From NCBI RefSeq assembly GCF_963678635.1, contig NC_087064.1, forward strand, positions 18,898,509-18,962,508: a stretch of 64,000 nt of DNA. Direction: 5' to 3'. Position 1 is the first letter of the stretch. Each line of letters opens with the position of its first letter. The notes under the pieces are model-generated. The model saw nothing but the letters and a program-made list of their open reading frames with translations. It was not told the DNA's origin and searched no databases. The translations under genes and the position numbers were made by a program. The DNA is from Symsagittifera roscoffensis (lineage: Eukaryota > Xenacoelomorpha > Acoela > Convolutidae). Below, in pieces: positions 34,380 to 45,480 of the stretch.

Positions 34380-37200
34380 AAAACCCTCATATATATATCA
34401 GCTGGGTCTCAGAATCCTTGAGCAGTAGGAACTTTGCTGGGTTGGGCAGCTGGGAAACTAACTGGGACAATCAGAGTATCTTCCCATTTAGACGTCACAG
34501 CCGATCCTCTGGCAGAACAAGTGGAAAGTTGGTGGGATATAGAGTCATACGCATCTAACTGCTCCTTAAAAAGTTGATCAAAATCAGACAAAATGGCCAA
34601 GTTTATCTTCCAAGAAACCACTAGTTTTGATGGAGAAAGATACAAGGTTTCTGCTCTGCAAAAATGAAAAAATCGGTTCATCCAAAATTTTCTAATCAGT
34701 TGATGAACAACTCAGCTCTAGAAAGAAGGCTTCAAAAAGACTCAAACTTGAAAACAGGATATCAAGAGACAGTCAAAACTTATGAACAGAAAGTTATCAT
34801 ACAAGGAGTCAGTTGTGTGCTAAGAATAATATATCGGCTCCCAGAAAATGACATAAGAGCCAGCAGACAGTGTTGCAATGTTTTTTTTTTCAATTTTCCG
34901 TGACAATTATAAAATGCTATTTTTTGCGGTTCCTTCAGAGGAACGACAACAATTGAAAAATACGACCTTTCGAATACCAAAGATTTGTTTTATGCAAAAA
35001 GTTCTCCAACGTATGATAAATCAGAGCAAGAACAGATCAATGTAATTCAGTTTCAATTGCATAGAAAGCCAACACTGAGTTTTCACATGGATGATCCATT
35101 GAAAGCAGTACGAGCGGCATACGGCAAACTTGAGAATTGTACAAGGATTTCGTTGATTATCTCGAAAACAAGGAACTCAGTCTCCAAAAGTGGATTTGCA
35201 GCAGCATAAAATAGATAGCCGAGTTTCTACACGAGCACTGGTCTGAGGAATCAAGCAAAAACTTTGCCATCGAAAAAAACGTAGAAGATACCAACTTACA
35301 ACAACTCTCGGGAATTTTTCCTCAAAGAATTTCGGGAGAGGTTAATCTCAATTTTCCGGCATTTTTGACCCCTTAGGGTCTAATGTTCTTTTCAATGAGA
35401 ATGAGAATGAAATTTGATCAATTTTAGAAAAAAATGGGTAATAAAGGGACAAAGAGCTTAAACCAAATAATGCTGAACAAATTGGCAATTGGACTATTGA
35501 ATAACAGGAAATCAAACGGTTTGCAACACCAAGACGATAGGACAAGAAAAACACGAGCAGCTACTTAGCTTCAATCGATGCAAAGTAATTTGAATCAATT
35601 ATATGGGAAAGATGACAGCGAAGCCGACATTTCGATTGTGATCGGAAAAAGCCAAGTGGAACCGCTGAGTCAGTATCGTATAGCCCGTCTCTGTCACAAT
35701 TTCAAATCAGCATGATTTTTAATTTGATGAAACAAACCATTGAATCGATTAAACCACAATGCTCCTCCCAATTTGTTCTTCTCACGGAAAGCAAAAAAAA
35801 CAGCGGTGGTTCTGGAAACTTCCACAAATGACGATCTGATGCGGACAATCCAGTCGACTTTGGAACCACATTAATGACTATTTTGCATTCGAACACAAGT
35901 GATTGAATATCAAGGCCCGCTGTGCTATACCGGCCATTTTTAGCTAGGCACCTTCAACCAAGTCTTCTCTAAGCAAACCGAATCTGACGAAACGGTCACA
36001 CCGGTCACAATTCTCACCACCAGGCAACAAGAACGCTTCAGTGATTTTCCCACACTAGTGAAAGCTGAAGTGTTTTGAAACCGTTGTGGGAGAAAACAAT
36101 TTTGGACGCTTCGAGTTCATTCACTATTAGCGAATGAAAGCAAAAGAAGCTATAGTTATACTGGAGCGGAAATAGAGCTTCCCAGAAAAATGGAAACATC
36201 CTAAAATACAAAGAGAGTCAACAATTTTACATAGATTATCTAATGAAATCACTACGAGTGGTGTACGGTAAGGTAGAACATTGTACAAGGATTTCGTCGA
36301 TTGTCTCGTAAACAGGGGATTCAGTCTCTGAAAGTGGATTTGCAACAGCAATGAATGAACCGCCAAGTTTCTACCCAAGCATCGGTCTGAAAAATCATCT
36401 GATGTGTCCTGTTTATTTAGCCGTAGATTTTTTGCTCTCAAAAGGAAGATTCAAGCATTCAAATCGGACTTACAAAAAAAATTCAATCATTTTGTAGGCA
36501 AAAAATTAAGTCTGTTTAATTGTTTTTGGACAAAGAGCGCTGAAAAATGCACATGAAAGAACGGAAAATGTTAGAAGTGTTGTACTGGATAATTAGTCAC
36601 AGTTGTGTTTAGACAAAACAATTATCATTCTGTGAGGAACCGAAAGCGCGAAGTCGCGTCATATCAACCTAAAATGTCTGATCTGCCTTCAGAACGGGTG
36701 AGCGCTGGTATGATCCTTGTCGCCAGCACTGGAGTAGAATATTTTTGACCAATTGAAGTAAAAGTTCTGGGAAGAAGCTCGAAACGATGAGGTTGCCTAA
36801 TCACATGTCTCGCAATGCGAGCAATAGAAATCGAGATTTCACATTCCTTTGACAAAGCGTCCTTCTCAAAAGTCATTGCACAATGAGGGCAGCCAGCCAC
36901 AATTCTGAGTGTCAACGATACTAACTTTGAAGGTGCTGCCAAGTAGTTATAAAACATTAGTTAAAACTATCAAGAGGAAGAAGATAAAACTCTGCTTAAT
37001 ACGAGTCATTAAAAGATTTCCTGCAAAAGACGGAGTTATTCCAATGGCAACAATCAAAAGTTCAACAGGCATGTAGAAAAAGCATCTTCTTAATTTAGCG
37101 CCGATCTTCATAATTTAGCGCCGATCGACATCAAAATTTTTCCAGCGAGAACTAGGGCCGCGTTGTTGGCGCCAGCAAAAACTCTCAGCAAGAGAAAATT
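34380..37200 (+). mobile_element. decayed BEL/Pao-type LTR retrotransposon (pol remnants)
   Basis: Plus-strand fragments in several frames match BEL/Pao pol by motif order. They are a pre-RT region (about 34520-34660, WWDIES then FDGERYKV), an RT start (34664-34900, ALERRLQKDSNLKTGY), an RT thumb-like segment (35113-35390), and an integrase core with its C-terminal tail (36664-37140). All carry stops and shifts. A stretch of about 160 bp (35091-35252) recurs in diverged form at 36230-36396, so at least two decayed copies or a rearrangement are involved. LTRs were not identified. Confidence 0.6.
36664..37140 (+). pseudogene. BEL/Pao integrase remnant
   Basis: In the plus frame, GVEYF, GCLITCLAMRAIEIEISHS and GQPATILSVNDTNFEGAAK follow the integrase core signature of BEL/Pao elements, with an Asp-to-Glu change at the first acidic site and several stops. 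Further on, FPAKDGVIPMATIKSSTG then LNLAPI matches the C-terminal tail of the same proteins. Confidence 0.6.
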
Positions 37201-37872
37201 ATAAACAATAGATGTTTTCATGTGATCTTTTAAGGTGCAAATTTTTTTGTTTCTACCTCATTAGCTGTGACTTTTCGTACTTTTTGTTTAATTTTGACTC
37301 AAATAAGGTGCGGATGTTAACATTTAATCTCGTTTTGAAAAAGCTCGGATTTTTCATTTTAGTTCAAAAATGGAAAAAATTTCCGGCCTCAACAAATCTC
37401 TTGGACCTATAACTGAATGCTTTCGTATTACTTTTTTCATTTCAAAAGATGCTTCATAATGTGCTAATACACGCCAATTTCATAATTAGGCAATAGATTT
37501 CTTCTTACTTTTTTCTGTTAATTTTGTGACTCAGATGTAAACAAAGGTTGTATGAAATTCATCTCCTTTATGTAATTTTTGCTCTCTTTACTCAAGTAGC
37601 AATTTGAAATGTAATTACCAGAGCTTATATTGAGTATATAGCAATCGTCATATCCTTTTCTTGAGTTCAGATCAAGATTAGATCAATTTGTAGATACAGT
37701 GCTCCAAACTACTTTTGTGGGAACTTTTTCGCCACTTGGAAGAAGGTTACCATAATTATTCAAGGCCTGCGTAAAGCTCCTTCTACTTGAGCAGAGTTGG
37801 TAGCCCTAAAACAATCTAAGTTAAGCCGATAGGTTGCATAGCGAATGATTAATCTCGATAAAAGTTATATTA

Positions 37873-38126
37873 CTTACCCGGGTTAACCAAAATGTGCAAC
37901 CATACGTCGCACCATGCGTTCACCAATCTTCACGCATTTTTTTCCAAAAGTAAAAAGTATGTTCTCAGCTTACCCCCTCAAAATTTGAAAATGCAAATAT
38001 ACCTCGAAATATACAAAAATTTCGTCAATTTTGGTTGTGCTGCGTATGATTAGTCATTTTCCATGCAAATCATGCATGGATGTGCATGGTTGCGCATTAT
38101 CTTCTATGGTGGGCAACCCGGGTAAG
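37873..38126. mobile_element. about 254-bp MITE with imperfect terminal inverted repeats
   Basis: The left end is CTTACCCGGGTTAACCA followed by TGTGCAACCAT. The right end, read inverted, is CTTACCCGGGTTGCCCACCA followed by TGCGCAACCAT. No coding capacity; superfamily unknown. Confidence 0.65.
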
Positions 38127-39057
38127 CTTCCAGTTTAGGTTGAAATTTTTATAGCATCTTTACCTTACTTACATTTCTTTCATTAGCTTTAAAAAGCATC
38201 TTGGTTGTTTCCGCCAGCTATGGGTGAGAAAATTTGGTTATATGCCCGATTTTTTAGCCATCAAAATTAACCTTGAAATCGTGTTTGACATTATTATTAA
38301 TGGCGATTGGTATTCCTCTAGGTTTTTCATTAGCATATAAGGGATGAACAATTATGATTTTTCCTAGTTGGTTACAGGCTTCTTTGATCCTTGCTTGGTC
38401 AAATAGAAGCAAATTTAGTTTAATTCCATGCCTGGGGGCGAAAAACCTGGCCCGTATCCCTAAATTTCCTTTCCTGTGCTTCGCAAAACAAAGCATAAAA
38501 ATCAAAACTCCAACGGAAAATATCCACAGCCGTAGTCTCATTATACCCTCAACTAGTTTTTCTAGACTTGTGATTTCCTCGCATATTTCCTGTTAATTTC
38601 GGCTCCAGTTTATCTGCCCTAACCTGTATGAATAAACATTTTATCAACTCAGTTCTTAGTGTTGTCTAAACATGTAAGTTTTTTGAGACTGGATAAACTA
38701 CCCAGAGTTGAGTGTTGTTAGCAACCAACTCAGTAGTGTACTCTGAACAAACACTTCATTTCTCTCAGAATGTCTTCTTTATAATTGGAGCGGACATACC
38801 CCCCAATAGTTTCGCCCTACAGGTGATATGACAACAAATTGAAATAAGGCCGCAAACTTCTTTAATTGTAACATTTTCAGTTTGAGAGTCATTTAACTAA
38901 AATAATTCTTATTTTGTTTCCTTACCGAGCTTCCAAGAGGTGACATGATGTAAGTAACAACCGTTAAGTTGTTGTTAACATTTTTCCAGATCTTTAAGAA
39001 CATTTTAGAAATTGGATAGTTTTCACTGTTAAAAGGTTTCATAAGGTGATTCTCCTT

Positions 39058-39151
39058 ATCATTTTTGATGGGGGTTTAAAAAATAAAATTGACGAAATTC
39101 CCTGATCATTTTTGATGGGGGTTTAAAAAATAAAATTGACGAAATTGGGAA
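39058..39151. repeat. tandem duplication, two 47-bp units
   Basis: ATCATTTTTGATGGGGGTTT and the following AAAATTGACGAAATT occur twice in immediate succession, almost identical. Confidence 0.85.
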
Positions 39152-40043
39152 ATTAAAGCTATGCATAGTACTATTATTTTTTTTAAATAAAAATTTTGAT
39201 CTCATTTTGGAAAAATAATAATTGGAATATGATAGTGGTAGTTTAAGGGAAGCTGGGTTTTCTATTTCTTTAAATTAGGCACCCTAGTTTTTTTTTTGCT
39301 GAATCACAAATTTTTAATAAAACGTTCGCTATTCCAATTATTTTAATTTACGCTACGACCTATTCGAAAAAACTTCTTTTTGAAATTATTATCGGTAATA
39401 TTGATAAAAATCTAATGATATCACATCATAAGGCTATAGAAATTTTCAACATTAGACTTTAATCATTGTAAAAAGTACCAGCAAGAAACACAATTATCAC
39501 AAGTACGTTTTAATGAAAAAAAGTAAGTTAAGCTACTGATTTTCAATTTTTGTTTGACTTTCCATACCGAGAAAAGAGTAGCAAGTAAGGCGCTAAGGAT
39601 CAATCAAAACTTAAAACAATTATATGCAAAGCTTAAAACATCTTCGATTAGCTCGCTTAAACAAATACAGGAAAACCGAGCGTTTTTTAGTTTTCCGCTT
39701 TGAACCTTATTTTGCGATGAACAATATTTGAACAAAAAGTTGTTAAGATTATCGAAACATTGACAAAAACCATTTTCTTTCTTATTACCTTCAATTTTTT
39801 TTTTACTATGACTATTATGACTATCATTATTTAGAATACAATTATTAATCTTTTAGTTTTCTTTTAGTTATTAGCATGATTATTTGTTTGCTGAGCATTT
39901 TGCCAAATTGGACCTTAATTACATGCTTGTCATGCTTAAACTTATACATGTGTGATGACAATTTTTTTCAAAAAAAACTGATAGATCGTAAGCTTTGTCA
40001 ATTTTGATCGCGAACAAGGTTTTTACGGTTTAATAGAGTTTAT

Positions 40044-40513
40044 TGTTCCAACTTTCGAAAAACTGGCAAAATAATTGGGCACGGCTGGTTTTGTGTTCAC
40101 GAGACAATTTTCGACTTTCTAACTAGTCATTTTTGTCGGAGTTTTTGAATCCCTTTGAAAAGTATTGTTGTCTTGAGCCCATATTAAAAGTAATCATTTC
40201 AGTAGTGATCATTTTTTGTTAAGTTATGAAGGTTCAAAGACTGCCAATCTAGTCGATTTGAGACTATTAACGCGCAATATATTTCGTGCTATTAACGCGT
40301 AAGCGGAAGTTTAATCCGTCAAAAAGTTATTCCAAATTTGGTAAAACTGTCTATTTTTTTTATAAAGCTGCGTTACTAGGATGAAAGATATTTTACTTCA
40401 TATATCAGTTTTTTTTGGTAAATTCATCATTATTTTTACACCAAACACTGACCTTGAGACCTTGAAACGCAGTCCGAACCTACAAGGCTTGGCCTGATAT
40501 GAGCAGTCTTATT
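40044..40513 (+). repeat. repeat family R, copy 5
   Basis: It begins TGTTCCAACTTTCG, contains ATTAACGCGCAATATATTTC followed by GTGCTATTAACGCGTAAG, and ends ATGAGCAGTCTTATT. Confidence 0.6.
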
Positions 40514-41557
40514 CATTCTTCTCACTGAAAAATGCAAATTCTTCTTTAGATAGAAAATTTTCTGTCTAATGATAATGAGCTCTTCCGGCAAAAAGCTACA
40601 GATGTGTCTGGCCGTTTTGAAAACAATTACTTTTAATCTTCCAAAAATGTGTTGTAAAGTTTTGTTGAATTAGCTATTTTAGTATTTTTAATGAATAGTG
40701 TCACAAAAAATAGCTGCTAAAACATCTGGTATCAAGTTTGATTAATCAAATTAAAAGATATCAGAAACACAAAAAATCTAACGAGTGCGTTCTATTGAAT
40801 AGAAACCAAACTAGGCAGCATAGTTGTTTTGTTTTCGCTCAGTTTCAGGCACAAAAAATAGAGTAGGGAATCATACATATATGTGACTAAAAGAATATGA
40901 AACCTTGTCTTAACTAACTTTCTTGCTATGGCCTGCAAATAAACAACATTGACTTGTTGTAGTTGCAAATTCATGGTGAAATTCTGCTATACTCTTCTGA
41001 TTTTCTGTTTCAGAAGGTTTAAGGATAGTTTGAAAATTTTCGAGGTGTCACTTTGAAGGCAATGTTTTTTCATCTTGGTGCATATATTTATATTTATAAT
41101 TCTAATTTGACAGAAAATCTCTCAAGTTTTTTCTTTGTTGCAGTCTGCACATCAAAACAATTATCAATGTCGCTCTCAGAGATTCCAAACTCATACGCGC
41201 TGGCGCCTTTAAAATCAGAAATTACTCTCAAGTTTGAATTGAATGCGCTAGAACGCTGGATTCCTTCATGCGCAAAAAACTGAATTCGTTTCAATTTTAC
41301 CGGTCATTTTTCGGAATTCATTAATAGTAAAATTTATGAGAATAAGCAAAAAAACCGTCATTTGAGGAAAGAACCTTGATTGACTGGAGGTAAGTTTTTG
41401 CATATTCATCGTTTCGCGCATGAGGTTAGCACTTTTTCAGAACTTCTGATATTACTTGGTCTTCTGTCGAATTGTATTTTTTTTGATGAGCGTAATTTTA
41501 TCCAGTTATCAGCTGTTGATAGCTGTTATAAGAAGCTCTTCCGCATATGTTGTCATC

Positions 41558-41957
41558 GGGGCCTAAAAAATTAGACGACTAGCAAATTTATCAACCGTGC
41601 AATAAATAAAATTAGACAAACTTTTTTGAATTTAGACGACAAGAACTGGGCCATCAAAATGTTTTGCTTACAAAGAAGTTAAACGAAAACAAAAAAAGTT
41701 AATTATCAGAGGAGTGATCAAACTTTTTATGGTGAATTGATTATGAATTTTTAATCTCAAATAAAGTACATTTTTAAAATGCATTACTTATACAACTAAG
41801 ATTTTAATTACTTGACTTAGGCTTGGAGAACCAGTGCCAAAAAAACTTGTCATTTCCAAGCAAAAAAAAAATTTCACGCATTTTGCACGCAAGTTATTGC
41901 CTAAAACTCGTTGCTATCTGATCGCTTATTTTGCTGGTTGTCTACTTTCCTAAGCCC
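41558..41957 (+). mobile_element. MITE family M, copy 2 (about 400 bp)
   Basis: The left end GGGGCCTAAAAAATTAGACGAC pairs with the right end read inverted, GGGCTTAGGAAAGTAGACAACC (each trimmed here). It contains TTTCACGCATTTTGCACG then CAAGTTATTGCC, shared with copies 1 and 3. Confidence 0.65.
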
Positions 41958-42011
41958 TTTAAATAGCCATCAGGGTCACTTGAATTGAATTGAGTGCGAT
42001 ACGTAAGCTAC

Positions 42012-42380
42012 GGGCTTTAGAAAATTGAACGACAAGCGAAAGGACAATCAAAAAATTAGAGAATTTAGTTAATGACTTGCTTGCAAAATGCGTGAAGGTT
42101 GTTCACTATCTCATAAATTAATTTTTGGTTGAATAAACGCTGATTCTCCAACCACAAATCTGGCTATTAATGTCTCAGTTGCATAACTTAGGCATCTGAA
42201 AAGTGTATTATATTTTTCGTTTTTATAAATAATAATAAATTTACAATAATAAATTTGATCAGTGCTGTGTTGTAGGAAAAGTTCAAATTTTGGCCTTAAA
42301 TTCACAATGAGCTATTATCGTCTAAGTTCAGTTATATAAAAATTGCCTAACTTATTTGTCGTCTAGTTTTTTTAGTCCAC
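42012..42380 (-). mobile_element. MITE family M, copy 3, inverted relative to copy 2
   Basis: The left end is GGGCTTTAGAAAATTGAACG and the right end, read inverted, carries GACTAAAAAAACTAGACGAC. The internal TTGCAAAATGCGTGAAGG is the reverse complement of the core in copy 2. Confidence 0.6.
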
Positions 42381-42421
42381 AGGTTCATCTGACCCAGATA
42401 CATATTCTTCTCAATGTGCAA

Positions 42422-42621
42422 NNNNNNNNNNNNNNNNNNNNNNNNNNNNNNNNNNNNNNNNNNNNNNNNNNNNNNNNNNNNNNNNNNNNNNNNNNNNNNN
42501 NNNNNNNNNNNNNNNNNNNNNNNNNNNNNNNNNNNNNNNNNNNNNNNNNNNNNNNNNNNNNNNNNNNNNNNNNNNNNNNNNNNNNNNNNNNNNNNNNNNN
42601 NNNNNNNNNNNNNNNNNNNNN
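42422..42621. other. assembly gap (200 N) at the left Polinton border
   Basis: An exact 200-N gap. Polintons end in long inverted repeats, which often break short-read assemblies, so the missing sequence may include the element's left terminus (inference). Confidence 0.95.
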
Positions 42622-42652
42622 GGTTAGCTATTATTTGACCAAATTCATTAGA

Positions 42653-42710
42653 TAATCCTACTTTCTATCTAAATGAAACAATAATCTTACTTTCTATCTA
42701 ATTGAAACAA
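42653..42710. repeat. 29-bp direct repeat near the left Polinton border
   Basis: TAATCCTACTTTCTATCTAA + ATGAAACAA is followed at once by a copy with two or three differences. Subterminal tandem repeats are common in Polinton ends, so this may lie within or beside the terminal repeat. Confidence 0.75.
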
Positions 42711-42846
42711 TGCTGAAACCTACAGAGACTTCGAAAAAAAATCAAATTTTTGAGAAAAAAATTAAATTACAATGAAAATATATAAATCACTGCATCGTAT
42801 TGTAAATTTACTGTCATAATTTACACTTACAAATAAAAAAAACTAT

Positions 42847-43227
42847 TTACGTAAAATTACTTATAAAATTCAAAACATGCACATCATGAATATGATACAA
42901 GTTTGTCTGGTACAATTCAAAAAGAAGAAATGCTGAATAAATTGCGTAAAATCCACAAAAATTATCAGTTTTTTGTAGCTTTCGAGGAACCATTAGCCGA
43001 TACTTTTTTGTTAGAAAGGAATAAACTGTTCTTTTTTGACCCAAAGAATCGGCAAAATAGTAAGTTTTGTCCAATCGAGCTATCATGATCCAGTGCTCTC
43101 CTCTATCATTGCTTGGAGCTGACTCAACAATTGCAAAAGAGTATTTTGTTAGTTGATGTAGTTCATCAGAGGGGTAAGATCCCATGTACTTGAACCTGTG
43201 TTCAGGAAAATTTATCCATCTTTGCAA
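42847..43227 (-). CDS. adenain-like cysteine protease (Polinton PRO)
   Basis: An open frame of about 126 codons carries the adenain triad pattern: His in EHWIMIARL, Asp in YYFADSLGQK and the nucleophile Cys in DNFCGFYAIYSAF. In adenoviruses and Polintons this enzyme is thought to cleave capsid precursors. The frame has a stop just upstream and starts at a TTG, so the true start is not in this exon. An acceptor-like CTAACAG borders it, and a phase-compatible ATGCGC followed by a perfect GTAAGT donor lies at 43314-43319, implying an 86-bp intron. The frame is intact. Confidence 0.8.
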   Translation of the reverse strand: MQRWINFPEHRFKYMGSYPSDELHQLTKYSFAIVESAPSNDRGEHWIMIARLDKTYYFADSLGQKRTVYSFLTKKYRLMVPRKLQKTDNFCGFYAIYSAFLLFELYQTNLYHIHDVHVLNFISNFT

Positions 43228-43309
43228 CTGTTAGCTGATTTACATCAAAAACAAAGAAATAGAAAATTTGACATTGTAATTTAAGTTGAAAAAAACTAAA
43301 GTTATTAAC

Positions 43310-43519
43310 TTACGCGCATTTAGGTATTGAATCAACAAAGTCCCATACACAAAACTTGTGAACTGGGCAAAGGTTATTGAACACTGGTTTACAGTCTAGG
43401 TTGAAGAATTTTCTTAAGTTTTCAATTAAACAGCATTCATTATCTGCTTTTTCTGGAGAATCAGGTCTGAAGAAAAACAAAATAGATAGTACAGAGACAA
43501 TAACAATGAAAAGTCCCAA
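43310..43519 (-). CDS. small Cys-rich membrane protein
   Basis: About 69 codons: an N-terminal hydrophobic segment (LFIVIVSVLSILFFF), then a soluble part with seven or eight Cys (NECCLIENL, LDCKPVFNNLCPVHKFCVWD, PKCA). No ATG begins the frame; the start may be non-canonical, lost, or spliced (an acceptor-like TATTGCAG lies upstream). It sits between the capsid and protease genes, where Polintons often have small membrane proteins. Function is unknown. Confidence 0.45.
   Translation of the reverse strand: MGLFIVIVSVLSILFFFRPDSPEKADNECCLIENLRKFFNLDCKPVFNNLCPVHKFCVWDFVDSIPKCA
43314..43319 (-). CDS. possible 6-nt first exon of the protease
   Basis: ATGCGC followed by GTAAGT (43308-43313), with the acceptor AG at 43228-43229, would supply a start Met in the protease frame through an 86-bp intron. 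This rests on consensus only; an upstream exon could instead be missing. Confidence 0.3.
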
Positions 43520-43561
43520 AAAGCTGCAATATTTTTATAGGAACCTGAATACTCAAAAAAG

Positions 43562-45003
43562 CTAAACATTTTTAGCGACTGTTCCGAATTTGTCAATTTG
43601 AACTTTTGATAGTCCCAAGACTAACATTTCTCCCAAGACTATCAATTCCGTTACTTGCTCCAAGGGAAACTGGAAAAAAATTTCTAATCTCAAGCTCTCT
43701 CCATTATGTTCTGGATAATGCAACTGTTCAGCTGCATCTTGTAGTGAAGTCATGTCAAAAACTAGAACATAGTGATTTTGAAAATCTTCCATAGGAAGAG
43801 CTGGGAAATCTTCGTTAAACTGCATTGCTTTCATTGTTGATCCACAAGGAAGTATATCATAGAGCAAGCTATTGAAGTGAATATACTATTAAATATTTTG
43901 AAGTCCTTTTCGAAGCTTGGGTTGTTTCTCAAAAAAGCCAGCTGAAAAGTTTGAAGCCAGCCAGCCAGTATAGCGATGAAGCTTTAAATTATTTCGAAAG
44001 TGCTTTTATCACGTGGATTTAGTTTCCAAAAAAACTTAGAAAATTGATACAGTTTACAAAAAAATCATTTTTCAAAAACTTAGTACAAAAAAATCTACGA
44101 TCAGAGGTCGACAAGGAGAAGATGTATCTAATGAAACAATTGCTCTTCCACCCTAATCATTCTAAGTTCTCTTAAATGAAATTGCTGATAGCTGAAAGGG
44201 TTTTCAAGAAAAGATCCTGCAACAGCTGAATTTGTATTCATTGCAACAGCTACTCTTCTTATTGGAGCGTTATTGAATATATTTTCTTGGATGAATTGGT
44301 TTTGACGAGATGGAATGATAAAAGTTCTTGCTATAGTTTCCATGTAATTGTATTGAGCAGGTTCTCTTTCCAGATTCCATTGCAAGTATTGATGATTAGG
44401 TTCAGCAACTAAAATTCTTCTAGTAAACAACGACCAATCAACAATTTTCAGACTGACATTTGGATTATCAGATAGCATGTAAAAATTAGGTCTAGCTCGA
44501 ATAAATTTAATTCGAATTTTGGTATTTGGTATCAACAATTTTTCCCAAGGAATTTGCTCTATCAGTGAATGGATGCATATCAAATGCATCAGGATTTTCT
44601 TCAAAACTGTATCCATGACAAGCAAGTATACCTTTATTGCTCACTGCTGACGAGTTGAATTCGTTCGATATCTGTGCCTTATGAGGATATAATCCATTGG
44701 CATTGTAAACCATTGTATTGTTAAAATAAACTTCACAGTTGGACAATAGAGAATGTAGTAGATTGTTTACATAAGTTAAGTAAGTTTGTGGTTCCTCATC
44801 TGATCTTCCTCCGATTTTGCTTTATGTTCTGCTTTTTCTTTTTTGAAAGCATCAAACAATCTTCCTTTGAAAAATTGAAGCTTTAAGCTAAGATGGGTAT
44901 CACGCATATCCAAGTAGAGATTACGATCCGTTTCAAATTCAAACTCAATACTGCTTTCATCCAAAGAAGTACTGGGGAATACTTATTGTGTGTAAGATGA
45001 CAT
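43562..45003 (-). pseudogene. major capsid protein, double jelly-roll, broken
   Basis: The ATG at 45001-45003 starts a frame with TAA at codon 7 (44983-44985). Capsid-like sequence then continues through at least three frames. There is a shift near 44800, a shift with apparent internal deletion near 44560, a one-base shift near 44152, and a non-coding interruption of about 240 bp (about 43865-44105) before the last in-frame part ending at 43562. Recognisable pieces include SSIEFEFETDRNLYLDMRDT, LLIPNTKIRIKFIRARPNF, ENPFSYQQFHLREL and HYVLVFDMTSLQDA, the last typical of the second jelly roll. The shell protein cannot be made as a single product. Confidence 0.8.
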
Positions 45004-45089
45004 AATTGTTTCCAAAACTGGGACTTTATCAAAAATCTCCAAGGAAAAATTTGCAAAAGCCCCGTACCGAAAATGATTTTGGTTTACAC

Positions 45090-45463
45090 TCATTTTCTTT
45101 TGTCAAAAATGTCTTTGCGAGAGCGACTGTTTTTCGATCTACTTTTTCGAGAAAAGAATCTGGTTCTAGCAGTTCTACGCTTGGATCTCTTTTTTCCACC
45201 TCCCAGTTGTTTCCGAACTGGTTTTGTTCCCACATCTTTTGCAAAAGTTTTGAGTTTTTTACGTTCACTAACAACTTCCCCAATCTCTTGAGCAGCAATT
45301 TCAAACAAAACTGCCCCAATTCTTTTCTATATATATATATATATTTTTTAATAAAAGGGATTGCATTTCTCCCAAGAGTTCGTGCAAGAGCTCCAAAACC
45401 TCTTCCACGTTGTCTTGCATGTCCTCAAAAAATAGGGAAATCTGCTGAGTTTTGAGCAACCAT
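45090..45463 (-). pseudogene. basic core/DNA-packing protein, broken by a TA microsatellite
   Basis: The ATG at 45461-45463 opens a frame with RQRGRGFGALARTLGRN, interrupted by TGA at codon 13 (45425-45427). It then runs into a (TA)n tract at 45328-45344, after which the frame changes. The rest (45090-45308) encodes a Lys/Arg-rich tail, GGGKKRSKRRTARTRFFSRK. Such tails fit nucleic-acid condensation, as in adenovirus core proteins (analogy only). It lies between the major and minor capsid genes. Confidence 0.6.
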
Positions 45464-45480
45464 TTTGCATGAAGTTTAAA

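Larger units (their letters stand above)
37201..40040. other. intergenic DNA with one MITE and a short tandem duplication
   Basis: Apart from the MITE at 37873-38126 and the 47-bp duplication at 39058-39151, nothing is firmly recognised. A minus-strand frame at 38254-38541 (FAPRHGIKLNLLLF, KIIIVHPLYANEKP) has protein-like composition but no identified family. Confidence 0.4.
40514..42421. other. intergenic DNA left of the Polinton, with two MITE M copies
   Basis: MITE copies occupy 41558-41957 and 42012-42380. Between 40514 and 41557 nothing is recognisable. Confidence 0.5.

Noticed and set aside
36664-36957. 97-codon minus-strand frame
   Set aside because: The plus strand of the same region shows BEL/Pao integrase motifs; the minus frame is its shadow.
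43310-43519. Cys-rich ORF as first exon of the protease
   Set aside because: Joining at the GTAAGT donor in this frame gives a stop soon after the acceptor; phase does not fit.
45006-45455. 149-codon plus-strand frame and its neighbours
   Set aside because: Lies opposite the basic core protein gene, whose minus-strand product is more protein-like; Ser/Phe-rich composition is a shadow.
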